From Bacteroidales bacterium UBA2861 (lineage in GTDB: Bacteria; Bacteroidota; Bacteroidia; Bacteroidales; UBA932), in NCBI GenBank assembly GCA_002350615.1, contig DEFD01000039.1:1-64000 (forward strand): a stretch of DNA of 64,000 bases, given 5' to 3'. The translations under genes and the position numbers were made by a program. The notes beneath the pieces are model-generated. The model saw only the letters and a program-made list of their open reading frames with translations. It had not been told where the DNA came from and searched no databases. Within the stretch, counting starts at the first letter, position 1; each line of letters opens with the position of its first letter. Below are positions 50,484-59,964 of this stretch, piece by piece.

Positions 50484-51983
50484 CTATTCCGGATCCGGGA
50501 GTTTGTTGGTGTAAACAAGCTTAATATCGTAAACTCTGGTACTGGTACCGTCGAAATAAATGTAGTAAGAAGTATTTGCAGCGGTAGTACCACCTGTCTG
50601 GGTGGCTCCATCAAGAGTATGTCCACTCGAGAAGAATTCAAGAACCTGAGTATCAAGAGCAGTCGCAGTGGCCTTATGAGCGGCAGCCTGGGAAGTGAAT
50701 GCGAATGCTGTCCCGCTTACTTCTTTTCTAAGCTGGATTCTCTTGGCAGCCCCATTCCCATGAGAGAAGGTGACGGATTGGAGGTACCGATTAGGTATTG
50801 CCGGTGTCTTCAGCCAAGAGCCTGCCGTAACGACTATCATGATATGAGTTCCAGTACCTGAGGAGTAAACCAGAGATGACGGGGCAGCATAATAATACCT
50901 TGCACCCGAAGTCGTACCTTTGCACATTACAAAATCAAAACCAACGTTCTTTGCAGCACCCTGGAATGTATAGTCATACGAATAAGTGTATGTCTCTCCA
51001 TTTGTCCCGTCTTCCTGATCCAAAGTCAGGGCTCCAAATCCAAGGGGATTGACATTGGCGTCATTATAGAAATTCAAATCCAGTGTTATGGTCTTCGGCA
51101 AAAGGTCATCCAGTTTCATGGAGAGTTCCCTAACCTCGTTGCGGGCAATGGTAATACCGGATTCGGCACCGGCGGTGCGCTGCACAAGAACAGCGTCAAG
51201 AGTATCCCTGAGCGTGAAACGGAGGCCCTGGGAGTAGGTGCCGGGAAGGAGTGAGACGTAGTAATAGTTCGCCTTAAAGCAACCGTCTTCGTTGATAGCG
51301 GTGCCACCAGGGGTGAGAACGACGGAAGAAGATGTCTCCTTACCTGCGGAAGCCGTCCAGAAATCCGCATCGCCTGCAACGAGCTTTGAATAGTTTACGT
51401 CGGCATATCCTGCAAGCTGTTCACCGCCTACGGCATCGATGGTTATCGAAGCGATATCCGTCCTGTCGATTGCAATTTTAAGGAGTCCGGAAACATTTTT
51501 CATGCTGGAAATCGTGTAGTTTCCTTCCTCACCTTCCACTACACCGACAAGGGCCGAAGCATTTCTTCCATAGGACTGCTGCTCTACAAGACGCTGGGCA
51601 TCAGCAAGTTTAACTGTGAGTACGCCTTCCTGGGTGCCGGCAGCATCGTTTACAGCCGCCGAGCAGGAGGCATAACCCGGAGTATTTCCCTCGGTCCATG
51701 AACTGGTGGTAAAGACGGCGCTCGCCTCACGATTGGCTTCGGTCGTGAATTTTACGGCTTTTCCAGTATTGTCGAAAACCACAAGGGTATCAGTCTTGAC
51801 CCAGAGCGGAGTCAGGCCGCCCATGACCATGGTTTTGGTCTCAGCAGCGACATTTATGGAGAGTTTGGTCTCTACCGTTGAGGGATTAGGGTCAACCGGA
51901 TCTGGTTTACCCGCTTCATTATCTTTCGAACAAGCCGTGCAAATCGCCAGGCCGGCAAGCAATAAAAAACTGATTCTTTTCAT
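50484..51983 (-). CDS. Fimbrillin-like lipoprotein with C-terminal 'TPAI' module
   Basis: 499 residues from MKRISFLLLAG at 51983 (an ATG eight codons earlier lies between the tiny ORF and this gene). Lipobox CTAC. N-terminal fimbrillin-like part ('PLWVKTDTLVVFDNTGKAVKF', 'KANYYYVSLLPGTYSQGLRFTLRD'), then 'LDLNFYNDANVNPLGFGAL', 'FVMCKGTTSGARYYYAAPSSLVY', 'SWLKTPAIPNRYLQSVTFSHGNG' and 'TSYYIYFDGTSTRVYDIKLVY'. Paralog of the next gene upstream. Last gene of the operon. Probably a surface binding protein. Confidence 0.75.
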   Translation of the reverse strand: MKRISFLLLAGLAICTACSKDNEAGKPDPVDPNPSTVETKLSINVAAETKTMVMGGLTPLWVKTDTLVVFDNTGKAVKFTTEANREASAVFTTSSWTEGNTPGYASCSAAVNDAAGTQEGVLTVKLADAQRLVEQQSYGRNASALVGVVEGEEGNYTISSMKNVSGLLKIAIDRTDIASITIDAVGGEQLAGYADVNYSKLVAGDADFWTASAGKETSSSVVLTPGGTAINEDGCFKANYYYVSLLPGTYSQGLRFTLRDTLDAVLVQRTAGAESGITIARNEVRELSMKLDDLLPKTITLDLNFYNDANVNPLGFGALTLDQEDGTNGETYTYSYDYTFQGAAKNVGFDFVMCKGTTSGARYYYAAPSSLVYSSGTGTHIMIVVTAGSWLKTPAIPNRYLQSVTFSHGNGAAKRIQLRKEVSGTAFAFTSQAAAHKATATALDTQVLEFFSSGHTLDGATQTGGTTAANTSYYIYFDGTSTRVYDIKLVYTNKLPDPE

Positions 51984-51996
51984 AATCCCAGAATTT

Positions 51997-52134
51997 TTAA
52001 TAATCAAAATCTATCTGATCTCCGTTTTCCACGAAGTCTTCGGCGACAAGGTTCGCCTGCTGAGCACTGCTTTGCAGCAGTATTTCCGGCATAAGCAACT
52101 CTTGCTCAGTGGCCGGGGGACAATAAGTTTTCAT
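51997..52134 (-). CDS. Tiny coupled ORF, 45 codons, YxPP-type small protein
   Basis: The reverse complement encodes 45 residues starting MKTYCPPATEQELLMPE, with central 'QSSAQQANLV' and an acidic tail (ENGDQIDFDY). Its ATG overlaps the TGA of the upstream lipoprotein gene (ATGA) and its stop is 13 bp before the next ATG. It shares with the ORF at 6742-6888 the MKT start, Y-x-P-P, an AQQ motif and an acidic C-terminus, and the same position between two surface-lipoprotein genes. Confidence 0.65.
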   Translation of the reverse strand: MKTYCPPATEQELLMPEILLQSSAQQANLVAEDFVENGDQIDFDY

Positions 52135-53486
52135 AAGCTATGCGTATATATTATTTCTATATCAAAGATCTGCAGGGATTTGCCTGAGGTGAAGCAGAGG
52201 TAGTAGGAGGTGCCGGGAGTTGTGACGCGCTCAACGCCGGACTGGGTGTTGGGGAAACTGACGGTCTGGGTGTTCAGCGAAGTGGCACTGGCAACCTGAC
52301 TGGCTGCACGGGAGGTGTAGCCGTAAACCGCGCCGTTCACGGAAGGACGCACCTGCATCTGCTTGGGACTGGTATTGCCATGAGAAAGCGTGACGCTCTT
52401 GAGAACCCTGCCGGGGATGGCGGGGAGCTTGATCCAGGCTCCGTCCTGGCCGCCGAGCATCAGGACTTTGCGGCCTTTAGGCCCATATACGGGGGACGAA
52501 GGAGCATTGTACTGGTAGCTCCCTGCGGCCACTCCCTTGCAGACCGTGAACACGAAGGGTTCCTGATGCAACTCGCCGTCGTACTCGTATTCGTAGGTAT
52601 AGGTGTAGTCCTCTCCCGTTTCGGCATTTTCCGCGCCTATCTGGGCAAGCGTACCGAAGCCCAAAGGATTGACATTCTGCTCGTTCCAGAAATTGAGATC
52701 TATCCTTACCGTATCCGGAAGGACTTTGGCGTCGCTGTCGAAAACCTGTCCGCGCAGAAGGGATAGCCCATTTACGGAACCGGAAGTCTTGCTTTTCACG
52801 ACATTGCCGGAGGCATCTTTCTGAACGATCCTTATTCCGTGGGCAAGAGTGCCGGGGAGGACCCTGACCAAATGCTGCCCGGGGGCAAAGCCGCCCGCAG
52901 CAGACAGTTCCACCTTGGAAGACTGTACCCCGGAGGCGGATTCGCTCCACCAGCTGAGGGAATCGGCGGAAAGGCGCCGGCAGTCTATGAGCACATCTCC
53001 GGCAAGGGTCTCCCCTTCCGCGGATTCGATTTCGATGCTGGCGATGCCGTCGCTCTCCACATTGGATGCGACAGAAGCATATATATCCTTGAGTTTCAAT
53101 GTATAATTCCCGGCAGTCTGGGTGATGCCCCCGGCCGCGAGGACGATGGAAGTGTCCGCGCTCTGATGCGAGGGGAAGTCCAAGGCGAGCGCCCCTTCGG
53201 CAGTGCAGGAAGCATTGTCCAGGGAAGATGCGCACAGAGGCTCCTGCCCCGTCCAGGACTCCGTCGAATAATATACGCCGGAGGACAGGCCGCCCACGGG
53301 AGAAAATTTCACGGGGGTGGCATCCCGGTCGAAAACTGTGAGAGTCCCGCCTTCAAGGGAGCTTTCCGATTCCAGCTTCAGCACCAGGGAATCCGACAGC
53401 CGGAACGGCGCCGGGTCATCGTGCCCGCAGGCGGAAAGGAAGAGCGCGGAAGAAAGCAGGGACAATATGTAAATGTTTCGCGACAT
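52131..53486 (-). CDS. Fimbrillin-like lipoprotein with C-terminal 'TPAI' module (paralog)
   Basis: 451 residues with lipobox LSAC (Cys20). The order of features is the same as in 50484-51983: fimbrillin-like N-terminal region ('GTLTVFDRDATPVKFSPVGG', 'LVRVLPGTLAHGIRIV'), 'IDLNFWNEQNVNPLGFGTLAQ', 'FTVCKGVAAGSYQYNAPSSPVY', 'AWIKLPAIPGRVLKSVTLSHGN' and 'GTSYYLCFTSGKSLQIFDIEIIY'. It sits 6 bp after the MFS gene and overlaps the tiny ORF. Confidence 0.75.
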   Translation of the reverse strand: MSRNIYILSLLSSALFLSACGHDDPAPFRLSDSLVLKLESESSLEGGTLTVFDRDATPVKFSPVGGLSSGVYYSTESWTGQEPLCASSLDNASCTAEGALALDFPSHQSADTSIVLAAGGITQTAGNYTLKLKDIYASVASNVESDGIASIEIESAEGETLAGDVLIDCRRLSADSLSWWSESASGVQSSKVELSAAGGFAPGQHLVRVLPGTLAHGIRIVQKDASGNVVKSKTSGSVNGLSLLRGQVFDSDAKVLPDTVRIDLNFWNEQNVNPLGFGTLAQIGAENAETGEDYTYTYEYEYDGELHQEPFVFTVCKGVAAGSYQYNAPSSPVYGPKGRKVLMLGGQDGAWIKLPAIPGRVLKSVTLSHGNTSPKQMQVRPSVNGAVYGYTSRAASQVASATSLNTQTVSFPNTQSGVERVTTPGTSYYLCFTSGKSLQIFDIEIIYTHSL

Positions 53487-53492
53487 GCAATA

Positions 53493-54770
53493 TTAAATGC
53501 GGGCCTTTTCGTGGTCCTTTTTATATGATATCCTTGCGACTATGAACATAAGTACTCCGCATACGACCCAGATGATTCCAAGCACCGGGAAAGCTGCGGA
53601 CAGGGAGCCCAGGCTCTGCTTCATGGCCCCGAGGATCACGGGAGCGAGGGAGCCCACGGCGAAACCTGTCATGCCCATCACGCTTCCGCAGGAGGCGTGC
53701 AGATGCTCGGGAGTGACGTCATAGAGCACCGAATAGGTGTTGGCATCGAAAAACGCCCGGAAGAAACCCCATCCGGCGAAGCAGATGTACATCACGAGCA
53801 GAGAGCCCTTGCCTCCCATGAAGAAGAGGAAGAGGGATCCGAGCACCAGACCGGCGGCCTGGAGATACATGCGGTATTTGTTGTCCTTGAGGGCGAGCCT
53901 GTCGGAAAGGGAACCGGCAAGCAGCACACCCACGAAGGCCGCCACATAGGTCCAGAACATGGAGTGGAAGCCGGAATCTGCCTGGCTCATGCCGAATTCC
54001 TCCTGTAGATAGGCGGGAACCCAGGTCATGAAACCGGTGATCACGAAGATGAGTCCGCTGAAGCCGATGGTCATCATGAGGGCCGTAGGACAGGTGAACA
54101 CCGCCTTGAAGCCGTCGAAAAAGCCGGGTTTGCGGTGCTCGGCAGCGTGGGTTCCGGCATCTTCCGGCTGTTTGCCGGGAGCATCACCGATAGGACGGTC
54201 GTCCATGCGGAAAAGGATGAGGAGACCCCAGATGATACCGGCTCCGCCGAAGATGAAGAAGGAATACTTCCATCCGAAGTGGTCGGCGATGAGACCTGCC
54301 AGCCAGCCTGCGAGGATCACACCTATATAGTATGCGGTCTGATGGATCGACATTGCCCTTGCACGGGTATCGGTATGATATTGCGCCAGGATGGAGTAGT
54401 TGGACGGTCCGAACATGGCCTCTCCGCCGCCGGTGCAGACGGAACGGAGCATGAGAAGCCAGAAAAACGAGCCTGCAAGCCCTGTGAACATGGTGGCGAC
54501 GCTGAAGAACAGCACGCTGACGGTGACGACCCACTTGCGGGAGAAGCGGTCGCCCATCCATCCGCCTACCGGCACCATAACTGCGAAAGCGAGATTGAAA
54601 ATCGTAGCGATCAGGCCGATGGATGTGTCGGTGAGATTGAGTGAATCCCTGATTGCGGGAAGCACCGTGTTGAATACCTGCCTGTCTCCCTGATTGAGGA
54701 GATAGGCCATCCAGAGCAGGAGAAGAATCTCCCACTTGTACATTTTCCCTTCGTGATATTTCTTCTGCAT
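53493..54770 (-). CDS. MFS permease (anion:cation / hexuronate-sialate type)
   Basis: 425 residues with 12 hydrophobic segments. MFS motif A is seen as 'GGWMGDRFSRKW' (~74-85) with a second-half counterpart 'GSLSDRLALKDNK'; 'RSVCTGGGEAMFGPSNYSILAQY' and 'RARAMSIHQTAYYIG' resemble GlpT/ACS-type carriers of sugar acids and organic anions. It lies in the operon with an aldolase, an SDR and a glycosidase, so import of a sugar acid into the cytoplasm is plausible. Substrate not proven. Confidence 0.85.
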   Translation of the reverse strand: MQKKYHEGKMYKWEILLLLWMAYLLNQGDRQVFNTVLPAIRDSLNLTDTSIGLIATIFNLAFAVMVPVGGWMGDRFSRKWVVTVSVLFFSVATMFTGLAGSFFWLLMLRSVCTGGGEAMFGPSNYSILAQYHTDTRARAMSIHQTAYYIGVILAGWLAGLIADHFGWKYSFFIFGGAGIIWGLLILFRMDDRPIGDAPGKQPEDAGTHAAEHRKPGFFDGFKAVFTCPTALMMTIGFSGLIFVITGFMTWVPAYLQEEFGMSQADSGFHSMFWTYVAAFVGVLLAGSLSDRLALKDNKYRMYLQAAGLVLGSLFLFFMGGKGSLLVMYICFAGWGFFRAFFDANTYSVLYDVTPEHLHASCGSVMGMTGFAVGSLAPVILGAMKQSLGSLSAAFPVLGIIWVVCGVLMFIVARISYKKDHEKARI

Positions 54771-54774
54771 ATCC

Positions 54775-56268
54775 CTACTTTTTATTCAGATCCTTGCCTT
54801 CGCGCACATACCAGCTCTGATCAAGGGTAAGGATGTCCGCCGAAGTGATAAAAACAGGTGAATCGTATGCCGGCACCGAATACACGGTCTTGCCTTTGGA
54901 TGCCTTGATGCAGGACTCCGGGATGGCGTATGCGTTGTCGGAAAGGACATCCACCCAGACGGGATTCTTGAGGGCGGCGCTTTCCACCGTCAGCTTGGCC
55001 TTCAGCATGTTGTTTTCGTTGGAAGGAGTTTCGCTCGCATTCCAGAAGAGGACCACGGGAGTGTCACTTTCGACATCCTTCCAATCATAAACCACCATGC
55101 TCTCAGGACCGTCCACCGCAATTGCCGATGTGGTTTCGGATTCCAATTCGAGGGCGTCGTTGAAAACGGAAACCGCATTCTGGATGGCGTAGTATGCCTT
55201 TTTCACCTTGAGCACGCGGAATCCGTCCGCCTGTCCGGAGGTCTTAAGGAGACCATAACGAAGCAGTCCCCAATGGCGCGTTACCGCCCGGTATTCAAGG
55301 TCACAGAGATGGAACACCTCGGTGTCGTCGCCGTGGCTGAGATCCCCAAGGGAACGGCGGAGGTCATATTTGGCCTGGGTGAGCTCAGTCCAGTGCTTTC
55401 TGGAGAGCGCCCCGTTGAGGCACCATTCACTCTGGGTTCCGCCCTCCCCTTCCTTGAGTTTAAGCGAAGGGGCATACTGGGCGAGAATCTCACGGCACTT
55501 TTCCACATCCTCGTAGCCGTCGTCTGGATTATGCTTATAATGATGATATGCTATAGTATTGAACAGATGGGTTTTACCGCGGGCCTTGAGTTCCTTCACG
55601 AAGGGCTCCACCCAGGCGGGATCGGCAAAGGTGAGGGCAAAGGCGTCGATGTTGGCATCGGGGATTATTTCCCTGAGGATTTCGGCCGTACGCACCGCGA
55701 AGTCCGTGGCGGTTTCAATGGTGTTGCCCGTGCCGCGCCCGTTGGGCTCGTTCCAGATGCACCAGTCCTTCACCACGCCCTTATAGTGCTCTGCCATGGC
55801 CCGCACCCAGCGGTCCCATGCCGCAAGGCCTTCTTCGGAAGAAGGGAAACCGGCATTGAGCTGACGGCCGCCGCCTCCTTCATAGCGGGGATTGCCGTAG
55901 CTGAGTTCCATCCACACGTCAACTCCCATCTTTTTGGCGTCGAATACACACTGGTCGAGCCAGGCGAAGTCGTACATGCCCGGGTCCTTCTCGCAGCGCG
56001 CCCATCCGGCCTGCTGCCGGATGCGGGCTATGCCCAGCGGGGCGACATAGCCCCGCACGGCGCGCCAGTCGGCATGCTCACGGTCCATCCCTCCGCAGTC
56101 CAGGGTCCAGCGTGTGGACGAGATTTCGCCTACCGCCTTGGGACGCAGGGTACCTACCGGCTCAAAATCTATTTCCAGAATGTTCTCGACGCGGGTAGGG
56201 CTATCGTCGATGACGACGTCGCCCATGCCAAGCATCGCTGTAAGTATAAGGCTTGCAATCATTTTCAC
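54775..56268 (-). CDS. Exported GH-A clan glycosidase (GH39-like)
   Basis: 497 residues from GTG at 56268 (MKMIASLILTAMLGMG); an ATG at 56262 would give a start without the Lys. A TIM-barrel glycosidase: 'WARCEKDPGMYDFAWLDQCVFDAKKMGVDVWMELSYGNP', acid/base Glu174 in 'CIWNEPNG', and a likely nucleophile Glu273 or Glu275 in 'LKEGEGGTQSEW'. A C-terminal beta domain ends '..VYSVPAYDSPVFI'. It resembles GH39/GH5-type exo-enzymes; the glycan is unknown. The start overlaps the SDR stop. Confidence 0.8.
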   Translation of the reverse strand: MKMIASLILTAMLGMGDVVIDDSPTRVENILEIDFEPVGTLRPKAVGEISSTRWTLDCGGMDREHADWRAVRGYVAPLGIARIRQQAGWARCEKDPGMYDFAWLDQCVFDAKKMGVDVWMELSYGNPRYEGGGGRQLNAGFPSSEEGLAAWDRWVRAMAEHYKGVVKDWCIWNEPNGRGTGNTIETATDFAVRTAEILREIIPDANIDAFALTFADPAWVEPFVKELKARGKTHLFNTIAYHHYKHNPDDGYEDVEKCREILAQYAPSLKLKEGEGGTQSEWCLNGALSRKHWTELTQAKYDLRRSLGDLSHGDDTEVFHLCDLEYRAVTRHWGLLRYGLLKTSGQADGFRVLKVKKAYYAIQNAVSVFNDALELESETTSAIAVDGPESMVVYDWKDVESDTPVVLFWNASETPSNENNMLKAKLTVESAALKNPVWVDVLSDNAYAIPESCIKASKGKTVYSVPAYDSPVFITSADILTLDQSWYVREGKDLNKK

Positions 56269-57020
56269 TATCCGTTGTAAGTTTTCTGATACATGCAGAG
56301 GCGCCCGCCGTCAACCACATGGTTGCTTCCGGTGATGAAGGAAGCGTTGTCGCTGCACATGAAAAGTATTACGTCAACCAGCTCGGGGAGCTCGGCGGCC
56401 CGGCCGAGAAGCGTGGGCATTCCGGCCATACCGGGACGGGTGAGCACAGGACCCGGAGTCACGCACACCGCACGCACACCGTGAGGGGCTCCGGCCATGG
56501 CAAGACCCTTGGTGAAATTGAAGAGACCGGACTTGGCGGTGCCGTACATGGCGCCGTTGCCGTCGCCTTCGAAACCGGTGACAGATCCGAGCAGGATGAT
56601 CACGCCCGACTTCTTGGCCACCATCTGGGGCATCAGGGCACGGGAGAAATAAACCGCTCCCTTGAGATTTACGTCGATTCCCCAGTCTATCACCTCGATG
56701 GGCTGCTCGTAGAAGGGGACGTTGCTGCCACAGACCCTTGCCTCGTAACCGCCTGCAAATGATATCAGTATATCGGCTCCGCCATACTTGGCCGCTTCCG
56801 CCGCAACCTCTTCGGCGTAAGAGAACTTCCTCACGTCTCCGACCACGGGAATGGCGTCGGGACCTATCCCGGCGGCGGCTTCCTTAAGCGCCGCTTCGTT
56901 GACATCGCACATAATCACTTTAGCTCCAAGCTTCACAAATTCCTTGGAAGTATAGAGTCCCATGCCGCTGGCGGCACCGGTAATCACGGCAAGTTTGCCT
57001 TTGAATTCAATCTCTTTCAT
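56268..57020 (-). CDS. SDR-family NAD-dependent dehydrogenase
   Basis: 250 residues, cytoplasmic. Cofactor motif TGAASGMG (14-21) with Asp39 after beta-2, which favours NAD; Asn118, Ser146 ('LGSVTG') and Tyr159-x3-Lys163 ('YGTAK') form the catalytic set. Closest in pattern to sugar or polyol dehydrogenases. Overlaps the aldolase-like gene by 4 bp (57017-57020), so they are co-translated. Confidence 0.92.
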   Translation of the reverse strand: MKEIEFKGKLAVITGAASGMGLYTSKEFVKLGAKVIMCDVNEAALKEAAAGIGPDAIPVVGDVRKFSYAEEVAAEAAKYGGADILISFAGGYEARVCGSNVPFYEQPIEVIDWGIDVNLKGAVYFSRALMPQMVAKKSGVIILLGSVTGFEGDGNGAMYGTAKSGLFNFTKGLAMAGAPHGVRAVCVTPGPVLTRPGMAGMPTLLGRAAELPELVDVILFMCSDNASFITGSNHVVDGGRLCMYQKTYNG

Positions 57021-58099
57021 CTCTTGTAATGTTTGTTTACAAATGCCATCATATCATCGTAGCAGCGGTCCAGTTCGGCCGTCTGCATAGGTGTAAGTTC
57101 AACTTCGTGAAGTTTCCACAGGCTTTTGGTGCCGGGAGTCCAGGTTTTCGAAGGGCCGTCAGCCTGTACCGCAGGCACCCTGGAAACCATGTTTTCAAAT
57201 ATGCCGAGCCGCACCAGATAATGCAGGGCATACCCGCGCAGCGCATCCGTCTTGAGGAAGCGCTGGTCTATCATGAGGCGGTACATGGCATAGGCCTCGG
57301 TAAGGTCTTCGCGGTCTTCCTTCATCGCCTGCCATACGCAGGAAGTAATTGGCGCATAAGCGATTTTCTCCGAAATGAGCCCGGCTGTCCCTATCTGCCT
57401 GCGCTGATAAAGCCACTGCCAGCCTCCCCAGGCGGAAAAGACCGTCTTGATGTAGGGCTTCGCCGCGAGCTCTCCCTGCTGCCGGGCATTGGCTTCCAGA
57501 TGGTTGGATTCTTCCTTGATCCAGCCGTAGGTGTCCGGATACTTCTTCGCCAGGGCGACAAGGAAATCCACCGACATCACCGGCGCAGCCTCGTTGACAT
57601 AGGTCTGGATGATTACGGGATGCTTCGCGATGCTGGCGAGGGAGTCGAAATACTCCTGCTGGGCAGCCTCGTCCATCCCGTAATAAGGCGGACGGGCGCA
57701 AAGCGCGATGTCAACTCCGGATTCTTCCGCAAGCCTTTCCGCTTCGCGTGCATAGACCATCATGTCGGCCGTGTCGTCGCCGTTCACCCCGAGCGTCAGC
57801 ACCGTTCCGCAGGGTTTTTCTGCCCAGGCCTTTACCAGGGCAGCCATGCCGGCGAATTTCTCTTCCCGGGTGAGAAGGTCCACGGCGTCGTTGGACTGAG
57901 GCCATATAATGCCGGGGGTATCCCAGGACGCGGCGAAACGGGCTTCTTCCACAAGGCTGGCATAATCCACCGCGCCGTCCGCGAAATAGGGAGTGGAAAG
58001 GATGAGGAAAGGTCCTTCGATTCTCTCCGACGGCGCCTGCTGCCTGCCGCATGAAAGGAAGGCGAAGACAATGACTATGAAGAATATTGCTTTTTTCAT
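57017..58099 (-). CDS. DapA/NanA-family aldolase with a lipoprotein signal peptide
   Basis: 360 residues. The first 17 form a lipoprotein signal (MKKAIFFIVIVFAFLSC) with lipobox LSC, which is unexpected because this aldolase superfamily is normally cytoplasmic. The barrel follows the dihydrodipicolinate synthase/N-acetylneuraminate lyase plan: 'LTREEKFAGMAALVKAWAEK' (usual LT.eEr..l), 'LTLGVNGDDTADMMVYAREAERLAEESGVDIAL', 'PPYYGMDEAAQQEYFDSLA', Tyr167 ('QTYVNE') and the Schiff-base Lys195 in 'YGWIKEESN'. The active-site Lys and Tyr appear kept. Periplasmic or surface role unknown; linked to SDR, glycosidase and MFS genes. Confidence 0.8.
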   Translation of the reverse strand: MKKAIFFIVIVFAFLSCGRQQAPSERIEGPFLILSTPYFADGAVDYASLVEEARFAASWDTPGIIWPQSNDAVDLLTREEKFAGMAALVKAWAEKPCGTVLTLGVNGDDTADMMVYAREAERLAEESGVDIALCARPPYYGMDEAAQQEYFDSLASIAKHPVIIQTYVNEAAPVMSVDFLVALAKKYPDTYGWIKEESNHLEANARQQGELAAKPYIKTVFSAWGGWQWLYQRRQIGTAGLISEKIAYAPITSCVWQAMKEDREDLTEAYAMYRLMIDQRFLKTDALRGYALHYLVRLGIFENMVSRVPAVQADGPSKTWTPGTKSLWKLHEVELTPMQTAELDRCYDDMMAFVNKHYKR

Positions 58100-59952
58100 C
58101 TCCAGAAAACTTCTATCGGGTTCTGACCGTAATTGGGGTCGTTCTTATTGATGTCGAGGCAGGGATTGTATATGAGCTCATCGTTGGGATAACCGTTGAT
58201 GAGACCTTTGCGTACAAGCGTCCAGTCCTCGTCGTAGTGGAAATCACGTCCGTAATACACGGTGCGGTAACCGTCATAGAGGGTCCCGTCGCCATCGACG
58301 AAGTCCTCCTGCTGGCTCAGGTAAAGGAACTCGTTCTTGGGTTTGGCGATGTTTTCCACTATCCATTTGGCTCCGAAACGATGCGTGTCGAAGTACTCGT
58401 GATGCTCGAAGGGCATCTCGAAGCAGCGCTCCCAGAAAATCGCGTTCAGCAGCTGCTCTTTGGTGGCGAAATCACCGGCCGACCAGTCATGGGGTTCGTC
58501 GGCGGGGCCGTTGTCAACGGAGTTGCGGGCTCGGGCGAGAATCACGTTGACGTAATCCACGGCCGAATCCGGATCGTTCAGCCAGGCGGAAGCCTCGGCT
58601 GCGATGAGATAAACTTCGGCAAGGCGCATCACATAGAAGTCCGAGTTCCCGACGCTGTTGTTGAAAGTGGGATCGTAATACTTCTTGTAATAGGGTATGC
58701 CGTAGTATTTCATCAGATTGGTGGAAAGCGGATGGATACGGTTGTCCGTGGGATAGCAGTTGTACGGAGTTCCTTCCTTGCCTTTGTAGGAAGTGTGTAC
58801 GAGGTTCACGTCCATGCGGGGATCGCCGCAGTTCACATACATTCCGATGGTATTGGCCGTGTTTCCCTGCACCCCGCCGTAGGCCGCGCACCATTTCTGG
58901 AAGAACCAGCGGTCCGGACGGCAGCGTCCGAAGTTCTCCACCATGGCCGTGCCGTTGTAGTAGCAGGGCAGTGCCCACTGGGTGAGACCGCTGCCAGCAT
59001 CGCCGGATTCCGGGGAACGGGGCAACGCCCAGATACGTTCCTTGAGCTGCCAGTCCTCAGGCTCGGTCCAGCGGAAAAGCTGACGGTAGTCGGGACAGAG
59101 TTCGAAGGGGCCGTGCTCTATCACATCCTGAGCATCGGCAAGTGCCTTGCGGAAAGCATCTTCCGGAGTGTTTATGCCTATTTCACTAAAGTCCGGCGTA
59201 CGCTGCGAAGGCAGCCAGAAATTATCCTCCGGATGCGAAAGGAGGGAACCGATGGTGAGATAGACCAGCGACCTGCAGGCGATTGCGGAATAATTGCAGA
59301 CGCGTCCGGAAGAGTTTCCTCCGGCCACCGCGACCATCCTGTCGAAGCTTCTCATCTGGGAGGCGGCCAGGTTCAGGTCTTTGATTATCTGGCAGTAAAC
59401 CACCCAGAAGTTTTCCCTCGGGCCGTAGGCCGCATCCACGGTCCTGGGGGCCTTGAGGGTCAGGGTGACATCGCCGTAAAGGCGCACCAGATAGAAGTAG
59501 GCCATAGCCCTCAAGAAATAGGCCTCACCCGCGATTTCACTCTTGTAGGCCTTGTCCACCGAGCTGTCTTCCAAGGATTCCAAGAGGGAATTGCAGCGGT
59601 AGATGGCCGAGTAGAAACTGGAGAAGGAGTCGTAGGACTGGGGATGCCTTGAGAAACGGGTGAACTTATGGCAGCAGGTCCAGCGCTCCTGGGGGTTGCT
59701 GAGATTGGAGGTGCCGCCCCAGATGGCGAGGCCGGAAGCGGGAGCGAGCCACTCGCAGAATGCTCCGGTCTTGAAGCCGCTGGCGGCGAACTGGCGGTGG
59801 CATCCCAGGATATTGGATTCAAGCGCAGAGCGCGATCCGGACATCCTGGACATGGTGTAGTCCGTGGTATCCTGTTCGGCGAGGAATCCGGAGCATGAGA
59901 AGGACGCCGCGCAAAGAAGGAAGGAAACGAAAACTCTGAATATCTTTTTCAT
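58096..59952 (-). CDS. susD-like: SusD/RagB-family binding lipoprotein
   Basis: 618 residues, lipobox FSC (Cys20). SusD features: 'FLAEQDTTDYTMSRMSGSRSALESNILGCHRQF', 'IAGEAYFLRAMAYFYLVRLYGDVTLTL', 'NSDFYVMRLAEVYLIAAEASAWLND', 'ERCFEMPFEHHEYFDTHRFG'. It follows susC by 12 bp and overlaps the aldolase gene by 4 bp. Closest relative in this window is the SusD of the nuclease PUL. Confidence 0.95.
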   Translation of the reverse strand: MKKIFRVFVSFLLCAASFSCSGFLAEQDTTDYTMSRMSGSRSALESNILGCHRQFAASGFKTGAFCEWLAPASGLAIWGGTSNLSNPQERWTCCHKFTRFSRHPQSYDSFSSFYSAIYRCNSLLESLEDSSVDKAYKSEIAGEAYFLRAMAYFYLVRLYGDVTLTLKAPRTVDAAYGPRENFWVVYCQIIKDLNLAASQMRSFDRMVAVAGGNSSGRVCNYSAIACRSLVYLTIGSLLSHPEDNFWLPSQRTPDFSEIGINTPEDAFRKALADAQDVIEHGPFELCPDYRQLFRWTEPEDWQLKERIWALPRSPESGDAGSGLTQWALPCYYNGTAMVENFGRCRPDRWFFQKWCAAYGGVQGNTANTIGMYVNCGDPRMDVNLVHTSYKGKEGTPYNCYPTDNRIHPLSTNLMKYYGIPYYKKYYDPTFNNSVGNSDFYVMRLAEVYLIAAEASAWLNDPDSAVDYVNVILARARNSVDNGPADEPHDWSAGDFATKEQLLNAIFWERCFEMPFEHHEYFDTHRFGAKWIVENIAKPKNEFLYLSQQEDFVDGDGTLYDGYRTVYYGRDFHYDEDWTLVRKGLINGYPNDELIYNPCLDINKNDPNYGQNPIEVFWR

Positions 59953-59964
59953 GATCTCATCCTC

